Below, piece after piece: positions 1 to 8,017 of a stretch of DNA of 13,731 nucleotides. This DNA is from Stephanodiscus triporus (taxonomy: Eukaryota > Bacillariophyta > Thalassiosirophyceae > Thalassiosirales > Thalassiosiraceae): contig JALLAZ010000695.1 of assembly GCA_036939755.1 (NCBI GenBank), forward strand, positions 1 through 13,731, read 5' to 3'. The notes under the pieces were generated by a model. It saw only the letters and a list, made by a program, of their open reading frames with translations, was not told the origin of the DNA and searched no databases. Both the position numbers and the translations under genes were made by a program. How positions within the stretch are numbered: the stretch's first letter is position 1; each line of letters begins with the position of its first letter.

Positions 1-136
1 TGTTGATGCCCATCAGGCCAGCAATCTTGTTCGAAGGGTCATTGATGTTGGATTCAAGAACGGAGGGAGACCAGGTGAGCCAATTTTTGACGGGAACGTC
101 GGGAGGGTCCTGGGACTTGAGGTATGATTTTGGCAT
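1..136 (-). CDS. Partial unidentified ORF at the left edge
   Basis: An open frame on the minus strand starts at ATG (136-134) and runs 45 codons off the left edge without a stop. It begins MPKSYLKSQDPPDVPVKNW and continues through a region rich in Ser, Asn and Pro. I do not recognise the family. Just upstream of the ATG the minus strand reads a pyrimidine-rich tract ending CAACAG, which looks like a splice acceptor, so this may be an internal or second exon. Only the N-terminal piece is visible. It could equally be a transposon gene, since the neighbourhood is transposon-rich. The coding call rests on an uninterrupted frame and plausible composition only. Confidence 0.4.
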   Translation of the reverse strand, partial: MPKSYLKSQDPPDVPVKNWLTWSPSVLESNINDPSNKIAGLMGIN

Positions 137-288
137 GGAGCTGTTGAAAAAGTAACAAATAAACACACGTTAAGTGCGATAAATTTGGGAAACGAATCAT
201 AATAGAACGGTTTCCGTTTTATTTTGTACGATGCGTATTAATGCGCACGAGAGAGTCAGGTCGGCACGCAGGCCTCAGGGGCCAATCC

Positions 289-600
289 CTGGCCGAATAT
301 ATACGGACTTTTTGGCGATAGCCTCGAGGGTTCGAGCCCTCGGCCATCATTTGGGGATGGACTTAAACGACGACGATGCCTTTAATGGCAGTCTCAGGAT
401 TTGAAGACCTGGCCGTATTAATTACGGACTTTTCGGCGATGGCCTCGGGGTTTCATGACCCCGGCCGATCTTATACAGATCGGACTTAAACATCGACAAA
501 TCCGAAAGGAAGTCTCAGGAGGGTTAAACCTTTTCCTGGCCATATTTGGCACGGACTTGGCGGCGATAGCCTAAGAGCGATAGCCGTCAAAAAAATGACG
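289..600. repeat. Tandem array of hairpins, each followed by ACTT
   Basis: A repeat with a period of about 120-126 bp starts at 289, 409 and 535 (CTGGCC each time), giving roughly 2.4 copies. GGACTT occurs five times, at 305, 359, 426, 482 and 553, with alternating spacing 54/67/56/71. In most copies the GG closes a small hairpin: CCATC/GATGG (344-360), CCGTA/TACGG (413-427), CCGATCT/AGATCGG (465-483). Stem sequences differ between copies but remain paired. Larger hairpins lie between them, for example CGAGGG-TTCGAG-CCCTCG near 325-342 and a GGCC..GGGG / CCCC..GGCC stem at 441-466. No long frame fits. It could be a structured RNA, a 5' UTR or intron repeat of the minus gene at the left edge, or a minisatellite. 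Confidence 0.7.
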
Positions 601-727
601 TCGATCGGGAGTGATTCATCGATTGCAGCGCGACCAGTCGCGAACCTGAACAACGCGTCGAACACATTGGTTCAGACGAAGAGACAGGTTATAAATGTAT
701 CTATTTACCTTTAACGGTGAAAAAAAT

Positions 728-822
728 TTGCCTTGATAATGACGCAAGGCGATGGGTTGCCGATTGCGTTCGGCAACCCAGAAAAAACAATGAGCAATTC
801 GAGCCCTCTCATTCGAGGGGGC
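728..822. repeat. Three consecutive hairpins
   Basis: Three inverted repeats sit side by side. TTGCCTTG/CAAGGCGA spans 728-751 with a 9-nt loop. GGGTTGCCG/CGGCAACCC spans 754-779, a perfect 9-bp stem with loop ATTGCGTT. GAGCCCTC paired with GAGGGGGC spans about 801-822 and has a bulge. The second is followed by a run of A. No surrounding gene explains them. Confidence 0.55.
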
Positions 823-1009
823 AAGGTCGAATTTCAAGCTCGAATGGTGTTCCCGCGCCCAGGAAAAGAACCTTTGGAGTCATGAATGTGTGGCTATCAT
901 GCGTATGAGAATTTCTGGAAAATTTCTCAGACAGACAGACCAAATATTTGTTTTTAAGATACTAATCCCACATTTTCTTTTCACACTCAGCTGATAATCA
1001 GGCACCATG

Positions 1010-1145
1010 AGCTGTCCATCGTTCTCACCGCTAATTTTTCTGCGGCTACTGGCGATCTATCGTCCTCTTCAATTCTCATCTTGAATGTGCCCGTTCCCTG
1101 TATTTCCAAACCCATCCAATCCCATCGACCTGTTTGCCTCTGTTG
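1010..1145 (-). pseudogene. Possible copia pol (protease-region) remnant
   Basis: Downstream of the gag stop, in the same orientation, one minus frame reads GLEIQGTGTFKMRIEEDD at about 1107-1054. This resembles the segment after the active-site Asp in Ty1/copia polyproteins, where a G.G.....G.GT pattern is followed by an acidic strand. I see no protease DSGA motif, integrase or reverse transcriptase. The stretch between the gag stop (1421) and here is open for 87 codons but not recognisable. Position and pattern favour a leftover of pol after a large deletion; the identification is tentative. Confidence 0.4.
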
Positions 1146-1420
1146 GTGAGACATAAGTCTTCAAAAAGGTGAGGGGAGTAGCTGATCCAAAAGGAATTGG
1201 TATCCGATTGTTTCATCTCCCTCACAGACCATGCTCACTGATGGCTTCTTGTATCTCTTGACCTTCTTGTGTGACACAGATCGACGAGTCCCCCGGAGAT
1301 CCCAAGGTGGCCCAGTAAAAAGACGAGCAGGTAAGCTAAGTATTACCCTAAGTCTAGTTCTTGCATCCCGGCCATGAATACTAACAGGATTGTGCTGATA
1401 ATCCATGCCGGCGTGCACCG

Positions 1421-2430
1421 TCATTTGTCATCTTCGCTGCCGAGAGTGGCAATGAGAGCAGCAAAATGTGGGTTGACGGTGGCAGCAGTGGAGCTGTGAC
1501 AATCGTGGAGTGTGCGTGAGCAGAGGATTTTTTTTCCTCTGCTCTCTGTTTGCCAAGCTTACAGTCGGCGGGCTTATGGATAGTCATACCATGTGATGCT
1601 CGCACCAATTGAAGGTGAGTTTGCCATTTTGCTTGGTCTTTGGGTTGCCATCCTTGGGAGGGACCTTCTTCCAGGCCTCATCTTGCTTCTGCTGTTTCTT
1701 GTTGGATGTGTCCTTCTTTTTTGTTGTGTCCCCCAGCAATCTGAGTCAGCTTGGGGTCCAGTTTGAGCTGGCCTTTCAGCTTGTTGATTTCTGCTGCCAT
1801 GGTGATGATCTTGTCATCGTCAGGGGATCGGGCGCCCCACTTTTTCTTGTTGATGAGCCAGTCAAACTTGCTCTTGGCCATCTTGTGCAGAGCTCATGAG
1901 TAATGCCTGGAAGTTTGCAGTCGAGGTAATCATTCTCCTGGTTTTTGATGTATTTCTTGAAATTGTAGCAGAGAACCACATTGTAGGCGTTGAATAGGAT
2001 TTGGATGGGGTCGTCAACAGCTGCACCACATGTGATGATCTGTGAGTAATTTTTGTCAAATTCCTCATGTATTTTGTCGATGTCGCCCTGAACTGTAGCT
2101 GCAAACATTGCTAGGTTTTGCAGGTTCTCGCGAAGAGATTGGGTAGTCGCGATTGGGTCATTGACATGGAGAAGCCAATGGTAAGTGCCTTGTCATTGAG
2201 TGCTTCACAGCCTTGCTCAAAGATTATGTTTCCTTGCTTAGTCTTATAGTCAATGATGTCATCCACCCCCAATGTGCCAGTGTGTCTGCAATAACAACAG
2301 GAGCAGTGGCAGTGGGTGCAGGGGCGGCAGGAGCCACAGCCGCAGTAGCTGCAGTGAGAGCATTGACTTGAGCTTGGAGAGATTAAGTGAGAGCAAGTAT
2401 CTCTTAGATGGTTGGAGCTTGGGCAGCCAT
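1421..2430 (-). pseudogene. gag: Ty1/copia gag, CoDi-like, broken and internally deleted
   Basis: This is the nucleocapsid/structural polyprotein of a copia-type retrotransposon. The ATG is at 2430-2428 and the reading begins MAAQAPT, followed by an Ala/Pro-rich stretch. Recognisable blocks in order are VDDIIDYKTKQGNIIFEQGC (about 2270-2210), FAATVQGDIDKIHEEFDKNY (about 2108-2048), KSKFDWLINKKKWGA (about 1876-1832), AAEINKLKGQLKLDPKL (about 1800-1750), then a C/H-rich end WCEHHM...HKPADCKLG (about 1605-1555), and finally NPHFAALIATLGSEDDK before TGA at 1423-1421. Two in-frame TAA codons lie near the start and there are several frame changes. The block joined at about 2180-2170 appears to lack roughly 90-100 residues present in intact relatives. 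It lies downstream of a candidate LTR. Copia identity is firm; the CoDi label rests on memory of the family. Confidence 0.8.
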
Positions 2431-2673
2431 TGCTCATATTTGTCTCCTTGTAGTGACAGGAATGGTGGAAGATTATCTTGGTGCTGCTGGGAGCAATTAT
2501 GCAACAAATCTCACGGAGGGAGATACTTTTGGGTGATCAATTCCAAAATATGTTGGCTTTGAAGATGCTGGGAGCTGATGTTGCACAGAGGAAGTGTGTT
2601 ATCTTCTAGAAGAAGTTGGGATCCGTTGAAACAGGCAAGGTGGAAGTGAAGGGTGTCCCCTGTTTGTTCCGCT
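2431..2673 (-). other. Copia leader between LTR and gag
   Basis: The 243 nt between the candidate LTR end and the gag ATG contain no ORF of note. A primer binding site would be expected next to the LTR, where the minus strand starts AGCGGAACAAACAGGGG. I cannot assign the priming tRNA from sequence alone. Confidence 0.45.
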
Positions 2674-3045
2674 TGTTGGGCTATAGAGTTGTAGATGTAG
2701 CAATCGGCTTAAGTTTATAATTATCATAGTTTAATCTAATCCTAAAATGAGCAAACAAGTTTAGTCACGCAAGCAAACAAAGTTTTAGAGTTTCGCTGGA
2801 AGACTCTCGGAATCTCTAACTAAGAAAAAGATACTAATTCCTCTGTGTAGATGATGTGGAAATAGTGTAGTACGCGCAGACTGGTCTCTCCGTGACACAA
2901 CAACAGATAGTGGGGCATACTGGTACGCAGCAGAGCGTAGTAGTACGTGCAAGCGTAGATGCTCAGACTGGGTAGGACGTAGATACCTCACTGAGTGAGA
3001 GGATGGCGAGTGTCATCCTCTTGTTCACTGAGTGAGAGGCCAACA
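2674..3045 (-). mobile_element. Candidate copia 5' LTR, 372 bp
   Basis: Read on the minus strand the segment starts TGTTGG (3045-3040) and ends CCAACA (2679-2674). This gives the canonical TG...CA ends with a 6-bp terminal inverted repeat, placed upstream of gag in the right orientation. A hairpin built from two CACTGAGTG-like boxes and GAGGATG/CATCCTC lies at 2990-3033, near the LTR start. No second LTR is present in the window, so the boundaries cannot be confirmed by self-comparison. The 5 bp outside the LTR (3046-3050, TTCTG) would be the target duplication to look for on the other side. Confidence 0.55.
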
Positions 3046-3113
3046 TTCTGCCATGTGAACTCACCCCCCCCACACGTTCAACTGTTGTCACATCTCGTCA
3101 CACAACCTCGTCC

Positions 3114-3329
3114 CCTCATCACCGACACTGTCTTTTGGTTGGTTGTTGTGTGTGTCTTCATCTTTTGGGACTGTGTATGGTCACGGAGTGTATTATTTCA
3201 TTTTATATTTCATAAATTAAATCTCTGTCCAAAACAAGTGGCAATAGTCCTCCCCGAACGTTCCACCGCGGCCGAATCTTGTCCCAAATACCATCCTCAT
3301 CACTCGTACTGTTTTTGGTTGGTTGTTGT
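3114..3329. repeat. Imperfect direct repeat about 36 bp long, 181 bp apart
   Basis: CCTCATCAC, then about 7 variable bases, then TTTTGGTTGGTTGTTGT occurs at 3114-3149 and again at 3295-3329 with few differences. The DNA between the copies has no convincing gene. The whole interval 3046-3370 otherwise shows only C-rich and GT-rich low-complexity sequence. Confidence 0.6.
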
Positions 3330-3375
3330 TTAAAGTAGTGGCTAGGGGCAGTCGCTTAAGGATGATGCCCGGTTC

Positions 3376-3396
3376 CTCTCTCTCTCTCTCTCTCTC
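3376..3396. repeat. CT dinucleotide microsatellite
   Basis: An uninterrupted run of about 10.5 CT units. It makes a minus-strand frame read Glu-Arg repeats, which explains part of a spurious ORF there. Confidence 0.9.
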
Positions 3397-3399
3397 ATT

Positions 3400-3560
3400 G
3401 GTTGCCCAATGATTTGCCACCCAAAATGACAGGAAAAAGTTCTCCCCATGCATTCTGCCTCGGATGACTGGAAGATCGTGCGTCACCGAGTCCATGACCA
3501 TCTGCTTAATTCTGTAGTTCGGATCAGAAGATCCTAAAACTCTAAGCACAATCTTCGCTT
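3400..3560 (-). other. Possible coding remnant, unidentified
   Basis: A minus frame reads about 50 residues with protein-like character, including KIVLRVLGSSDPNYRIKQ and VTHDLPVIRGRMHGE, before running into the CT microsatellite. There is no convincing start and I do not recognise it. It may be a gene fragment or chance. The flanking DNA from 3560 to 3778 shows no other gene. Confidence 0.2.
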
Positions 3561-3778
3561 GACATCCCTTAACAGCTTAACTGCTATGTGGCACAAGGAT
3601 GCCGCATTTTTTAACGAGCTTCTTTGCAGGTTGGTAACTTTGCCAATTTTTGTCCGTTGTTAGCGTTTGATAGCCAGAAAGATAGCTGAGCCTCTTGGCT
3701 TTAATCGTGGCATTCGACCTTTCTACGAAGCTTGTTGCTTCGATGAGCTGAGTAGAGGGTCCGTTTCGTGCCTTTTGA

Positions 3779-4069
3779 ATGCTAGCTTTGGAAAGCGATT
3801 TTCACAACACCACAACTCAATTTTTTAAGCCGAGATCGATGACCATGGCGTCCCGCTTGGGTGATACAGGGCAAATACTCACCCAATGGCAGCATCCAGT
3901 GGCTTCTGATGAAGCCCTGGATGTGCTTCATCGGGCGATGTGCTCGGCATTGTACTGCCTGGTCCGCATGGCCATCGAAATGGCCCGCAAAGGAGTCATT
4001 CCTTTAGATGGCTCTGCAAAAGAAATGAGGCAATGGGAATGCGGCAAGGTCCTGGGGGTGCGCAAATAG
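3779..4069 (+). CDS. Small hypothetical protein, 96 aa
   Basis: The ATG at 3779 overlaps the end of an in-frame TGA (3776-3778), so the start is fixed, and the frame runs to TAG at 4067-4069. The C-terminal half, ASDEALDVLHRAMCSALYCL and then MARKGVIPLDGSAKEM, looks like a helical protein segment with a mix of charged and hydrophobic residues. An AATAAA-like signal (CAATAAAAATTC) follows about 10 bp after the stop. I do not recognise the family. It could be a short intact gene, the last exon of a larger one, or a fragment of a mobile-element gene. Confidence 0.35.
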   Translation: MLALESDFHNTTTQFFKPRSMTMASRLGDTGQILTQWQHPVASDEALDVLHRAMCSALYCLVRMAIEMARKGVIPLDGSAKEMRQWECGKVLGVRK

Positions 4070-4140
4070 CTAGCGATTCAATAAAAATTCTAGTTTAAAA
4101 TTATTTCTTGTGTGTAAATCTTGTGTGTAAAAATTTTGAT

Positions 4141-4315
4141 GCCACTTTTTGGGTCTTAAAGAGTTGCCCAAATACCAAACAAAGTACATCCACCAATTTT
4201 CAAAGCCATTCTCCATCTCGCGTACGTTTCTCGGCTTTGAAAATGGATGGTGGGAGCCAAAATTAAGCCACAAAGTCAAAGGTCCCAAAAGGGGGCCGAA
4301 GTCCCAGAAGCGGTG
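4141..4315. repeat. Fold-back inverted repeat
   Basis: CCACCAATTTTCAAAGCC at 4190-4207 pairs with 4233-4253, with a 3-nt bulge and a 25-nt loop. Weaker pairing extends outward: TTTTTGGGTC near 4145-4154 faces CCCAAAAGGGGG near 4284-4295. The two overlapping ORFs here on opposite strands are consequences of the repeat and are not called. It may be an old fold-back element or hairpin RNA source. Confidence 0.6.
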
Positions 4316-4399
4316 TTTCACTTGTACCAGCCATGTTTTGCGTGAAATTGACGGCATGGATACCCAACACGGATTAGTGGAATAATCTGTTTCCAACTA

Positions 4400-5028
4400 A
4401 CTTCACAATTACTTTTCATTGATATGCACTCGATGCGCCAAACGTTCCCGCACATAGGTCATAGGGCGTCAAGGCCTGTCGCCCTGTCGCCAAGACCAGT
4501 TCCAAGTCCCCCATCCGATGTACTGGGTATGTATTTATCATTCGTACCTCTAGCAGTACGGTGGACAGCATTAAAGGGAAATTCACCACTCCCAGCCGAA
4601 ACATTCATAACTCAGACCTTGGCACAGGTGCGATGTCATATTATGCAATAAGCATCGCTATCCACTCCACGGCACTATTATCATGCCGACCACCGTTTAA
4701 AGTCCCTGGCTTGACATGGAAGACTTGCTGTGCATCAGGAACATGATTTTCGAATACCTTTGAGCTACAAAACCAGGGCATAGTATGGTACTGATGTAGA
4801 TTACCTTATCGAATACGTATATATCCTGCCGTTCTGTTCGTCCCGCACCAGCCAACACTGTTCTCCCAGCTGCTAGAGTGCGTTCGTCCCATACTGACTG
4901 ACCAATCCCTAATCATTTTTCCGACAATTACTATCCCCCTTAATCCGACTCCCTGCCTTTATGGCCCTTACCACTTCGCCCTACATTCGACAACGCATCA
5001 TAGTGCGTGGAGACTCTCTAATCATTTC
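4400..5028. other. Intergenic, nothing convincing seen
   Basis: Short ORFs on both strands lack conserved features. The part next to 5028 will contain the 3' UTR of the minus-strand GST gene, but I see no clear AATAAA on that strand close to the stop. Confidence 0.5.
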
Positions 5029-5847
5029 TCAAGGCTCAACATCGGCGCCGACCCCAGTGTATCCGGTGCACATCGCATCCGACATATCGAAATTTTCCTT
5101 CGTGTCGGGGAAAGCCTCGAGGACTCTGGCATGATACTCCTTCACCTTCTCGGGGACTGCCGCCCAGAGATTCTTCCTGCACTTGAGGTAGGTGAAGACC
5201 GGCGCGATGGACAGGTCGGCGATGGTCGGCTTCTCGCTGAAGCAGAACGGCGTATCCTTGAGGAAGACGTCCATCAATACGGGGAAATGTTCGGTCATCA
5301 GCTCGGCGAACGCCTTCTTCGCCGCCTCGTCCCCCTGGTTATAGTCAGCACCGAAGACGACGTACGCGATCGCGGGGATTGGCTTGTACATGGCCGTCTG
5401 TCTCCAATCCATGACCATGTCGACTTTGCCGCGCAGGACGGGATCGGTGGGGTATAGGTCGTCCCCCCCCTCGTTGTTCACGCAAAGGTAGCGCATGATG
5501 GCGTTCGACTCCCACATGGCGCCGTCGGACCCGTCAAACTCGAGGGTCGGACAGCAGTGACAGGGGTTGATCGCGAGGAACTCCGGCGAGCGAGTCTTCC
5601 CGTAGGCGTTCACGATCTCCACGTCGAGCTTGAGGTGCTTGACGACGGCGATGGGGCCTTGGCTGTTGGCGGCTGCGCGTGAGTGTGGGCGGGACGGGAC
5701 GTGAGCGAAGACGACGAGATGAGCCTCGCGGGAGTTTTATTCGATGGAAAACGTTATCACTTGACAATTGAGACAAAGGTATCCTTCCAACGGTCCATTC
5801 GAAGACGAAAAGTAAGACTTACAGGGAGGCAGAACGTGAAGTTTCAT
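5029..5847 (-). CDS. Glutathione S-transferase, two exons, 222 aa
   Basis: This is a cytosolic GST-fold protein, expected to conjugate glutathione to electrophiles or act in redox homeostasis. Exon 1 is 5847-5823 (ATG at 5847-5845). The intron is 5822-5673, 150 nt, phase 1, GTAAGT...CGCAG. Exon 2 is 5672-5029, ending TGA. The joined N-terminus reads MKLHVLPPSANSQGPIAVV, a thioredoxin-like beta-alpha start with candidate catalytic Ser9 or Ser12. It is followed by RSPEFLAINP, the cis-Pro at P50 (CHCCPTLEF) and the glutathione gamma-Glu contact E63-S64 in WESNAIMRYL. The C-terminal helical domain contains KPTIADLSIAPVFTYLK, the family's N-capping box. The 222-residue length is normal for the family. 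The theta/plant-like subclass is uncertain. The 5' leader is C/A-rich (CTAACCAACCATG). Codon use is GC-rich and the gene appears intact. Confidence 0.92.
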
Positions 5848-6020
5848 GGTTGGTTAGTTGTTGTCGGTGCTTTGTGGTGGTTGAGGATGTGTGAGGATGA
5901 ACAGAGAAGAGAAATACGAAGATCGAAGATAAGATTCGTATTGTGCGGTGTCGTTTGTGTTGGTGCACCGACCGTGTTGAGGGGGGGGCCAGTCAAAAAC
6001 GAAAAGCAGCTGCTCGCCTA
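5848..6020 (-). promoter_or_regulatory. GST 5' leader and core promoter interval
   Basis: The 173 bp between the GST start codon and the transposon inverted repeat at 6021 must hold the GST 5' UTR and any core promoter. On the minus strand it is rich in CA and CT near the ATG. I see no clear TATA box. Anything upstream of 6021 is transposon DNA. Confidence 0.4.
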
Positions 6021-6053
6021 CAGCTGGGTCTCTCTTTGGCTTTCCCGCCATCT
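6021..6053. repeat. Left terminal inverted repeat
   Basis: It matches the reverse complement of 10804-10836 at 30 of 33 bases; the differences are clustered at positions 18-20. It is located 173 bp upstream of the GST start codon. A subterminal 15-mer GTACCAGGCCTACGT at 6116-6130 recurs in the neighbouring MITE at 11018-11032. Confidence 0.85.
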
Positions 6054-6313
6054 CAGTTCTCAGTACACTCCTACGAGCCCTACGCAATTTGATGCGCGGG
6101 GTTGAAAAATGATCTGTACCAGGCCTACGTGCTACAGCTTATTCTGGTATCAACGCTACAGCAACATGGATGTGTTATGTGCTCGGCCCCCACATGTCAC
6201 ATGACAAAAGTTAGACCGTCAATGATAGCCCACGCCAAGCTGTAATATCGCGTCTGATGCCTGAATATCAATGCCTTTGGTTTCGATTTTATAGGGCTTC
6301 CCATTTTTACTGC

Positions 6314-6513
6314 ATGGCGATTGCTGCAGAACCGTCGTCCCCATCCGGCCCGCTGTCGGCCGCGGACTGCTCGGTAGCGTTGGAGATGAGCGCCGCCTCT
6401 GCCGCTGCCGCCGCCGCAAGTACAACCATCACCGCTGCCGACGCCGCAACCGCAACCGCCAATGCCGCAGCCGCTTACAACCCCACCCACCATCGTCATC
6501 CCTCCCCCCGACG
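6314..6513 (+). other. GCC/CCG-rich region, likely accessory N-terminus
   Basis: Imperfect GCC/CCGCAA repeats keep long parts of the three plus frames open at once: Ala-rich (from ATG 6314), Arg/Asn-rich, and Pro/Gln-rich (PTPQPQPPMPQPL). A low-complexity N-terminal linker is likely, but I cannot decide which frame was used or where translation starts. A similar Pro/Ala/Gly-rich linker is present in the opposite-strand transposase. Confidence 0.4.
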
Positions 6514-8017
6514 TTGCCGACTGTCATCGTCGCAAGCGGCGACACAGTCAAGGCAGCAGAAACCACGTCAAAGCAATATGCTGTGTCATCTGTCATTTAT
6601 AGCACCACGAAGATATCTCTTCGTGCGTATTTCGAAGGAGCTAATTGGCCCCTTAACAAGGCACTGCCCAGGGGCGCAGAGTTCTCATGTGGTCCGCGGG
6701 GGGATATCGTGAGGGAGTACTGTCTCCAAAAATCGCAGGTAGCATGCCAGTTACTAAACTACAAGAAGGGGAAATTCATGAATGCACAGGTTTCAATCCT
6801 TCTCAACCTATCTGATCTAGACGAGAGGATAAGTGAGGGCATGGCAATGTCTACACCCAGGTTTGTGTCTTCGATATGTGATCCTGACCCTTCATCTTTT
6901 GGCTCAGATTTCAGCAACCTCTGTGTTGTAATGAGCTCCCTCTCATCAACGGCACACACGTACGTACGGCTGCTTGCCAGCAGTCCAGATGATGCCCGCT
7001 TCTGTTTGCTTGTTGGTGTTGTGGAGAACTGGATACAAGACATGGCTGAAAAATTCCCCAAAACAGCTGCCGGGGTATCAAATGCTCAGTTGGATTTCGA
7101 GAGGATGAAGGAGTTGAAAATGTGCCACCTTTATTGCAGACTTCATGAAGGATTACAACTCGACCGGTCTATCTTCAGCAGATATATGTGATGTCACTTT
7201 TGGGCGGTTGGGTGCATTTCTCCATCTTGCCCTTTTTCATGCATGGTCAGATGCAATATGTGGCAAAGAGAGACCACAAATTGAATTCCCAGTGGATTGT
7301 CTTGTTGGAAGATATGCCCTGCCTGTCATATATTACGTTGCTGGATGGACTCTCCACAGTATGTCCAAGGCTTCTATGATTGCAGTGGACAAGAGGCCTC
7401 TTTATTTCATGTTTGTGGTGTCGCATACATGCGATGAGAGAGCGGCAAAGACGTTGGATCTGCCAACATCTCTTGTCGAGAAGAGGAAACGGCGGGCATC
7501 GGTATATTGCTCCCACGAGTATTTTGGTTTCATATGTCTCATTGAGAATATTTTTCTTGCTAACCTTACATTGAAAATGATGCTAGCATACAACAATGGC
7601 AACATTGTTGCTAAGATCAAGGACAAGGAGAGTATCCTTTCTCACAATGGAATGAGGGATCGATTCTCCAGTTTGGCAGGTAGTGATAACGATGTCGAAA
7701 ATCAACTCATCTTGTCGTACATCATTGAAAGGTATGCAAATATGCGGGGGACATATTTTGTCAGGCATCTGAAGGGGAATAGTGGCAACCAGATTCAGAA
7801 ATTGGCAGACAGCCAGGCAACCAGAACAAAAGTCGCTCATGCGGTTGCTTATGCAAAAAAAGTGGAATCACATGATGATGCATTCATCTCCGATGACACA
7901 CCAGAGTGTCAAGCTCTTTGGGAGACAGCTACAGATAATGTGTTTGAATTGGCAGATGCAGACGATGATAGTCACAATTTGTTAGCTAGAATTTTTTATT
8001 TCTACCAAACATGTTGA
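6514..8017 (+). pseudogene. Transposon accessory protein with YVAGW domain, one frameshift
   Basis: Two overlapping frames make one protein of about 490-500 residues. The first (to TGA 7189-7191) includes TTSKQYAVSSVIYSTTK and ISLRAYFEGANWPLNKALP. The second opens after TGA 7115-7117 and continues CATFIADFMKDYN to TGA 8015-8017. The switch is a +1 shift, most simply an extra A in the AAAA run at 7117-7120. VIYYVAGW (7325-7348) resembles the YxxG(Y/W) motif that follows the catalytic core in P-element/THAP9-type transposases. A downstream segment HEYFGFICLIENIF resembles the helix beyond it. The N-terminus is unclear: no ATG lies in the first frame before 6778. ATG 6314 opens an Ala-rich frame that would need another shift, perhaps in the C6 run at 6504-6509. 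Apart from the one shift there are no stops over about 1.5 kb, far better preserved than the transposase. Function is unknown. Confidence 0.6.

Larger units (their letters stand above)
137..1000. other. Non-coding stretch holding hairpin arrays
   Basis: No convincing gene was found here; the short ORFs lack conserved character. Apart from the array at 289-600, three hairpins follow one another at 728-822. Near the right end, 959-990 reads TACTAAT then a T/C-rich tract ending in CACTCAG, which resembles a plus-strand branch point and splice acceptor. The frames downstream of it are short (25-50 codons) and not recognised, so no exon is called. Confidence 0.6.

Noticed and set aside
318..345. 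tRNA T-arm-like GGTTCGAGCC (B-box-like) sequence
   Set aside because: The stem is 6 bp with a 6-nt loop rather than 5 and 7, there is no D or anticodon arm upstream, and the next repeat copy has lost TTCGA while keeping the stem.
490..520. CCGAAAGG followed by AAGTC, suggesting a hammerhead ribozyme core
   Set aside because: No CTGATGA element lies at the required distance on either strand.
1609..1899. Plus-strand ORF of 96 codons, hydrophobic
   Set aside because: It is antisense to the recognisable copia gag on the minus strand.
2272..2562. Plus-strand Ser/Gly/Arg-rich ORF of 96 codons
   Set aside because: It mirrors the Ala/Pro-rich gag N-terminus and leader on the other strand.
3217..3549. 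Minus ORF of 110 codons
   Set aside because: Its second half reads through the CT microsatellite and the direct repeat; only the first 50 residues look protein-like, and they are listed separately at low confidence.
4070..4396. Minus ORF of 108 codons and its plus-strand counterpart
   Set aside because: Both are produced by the fold-back repeat, and neither shows a recognisable domain.
5683..6105. Plus ORF of 140 codons
   Set aside because: It lies antisense to GST exon 1, the intron and the leader, and runs across the transposon boundary.
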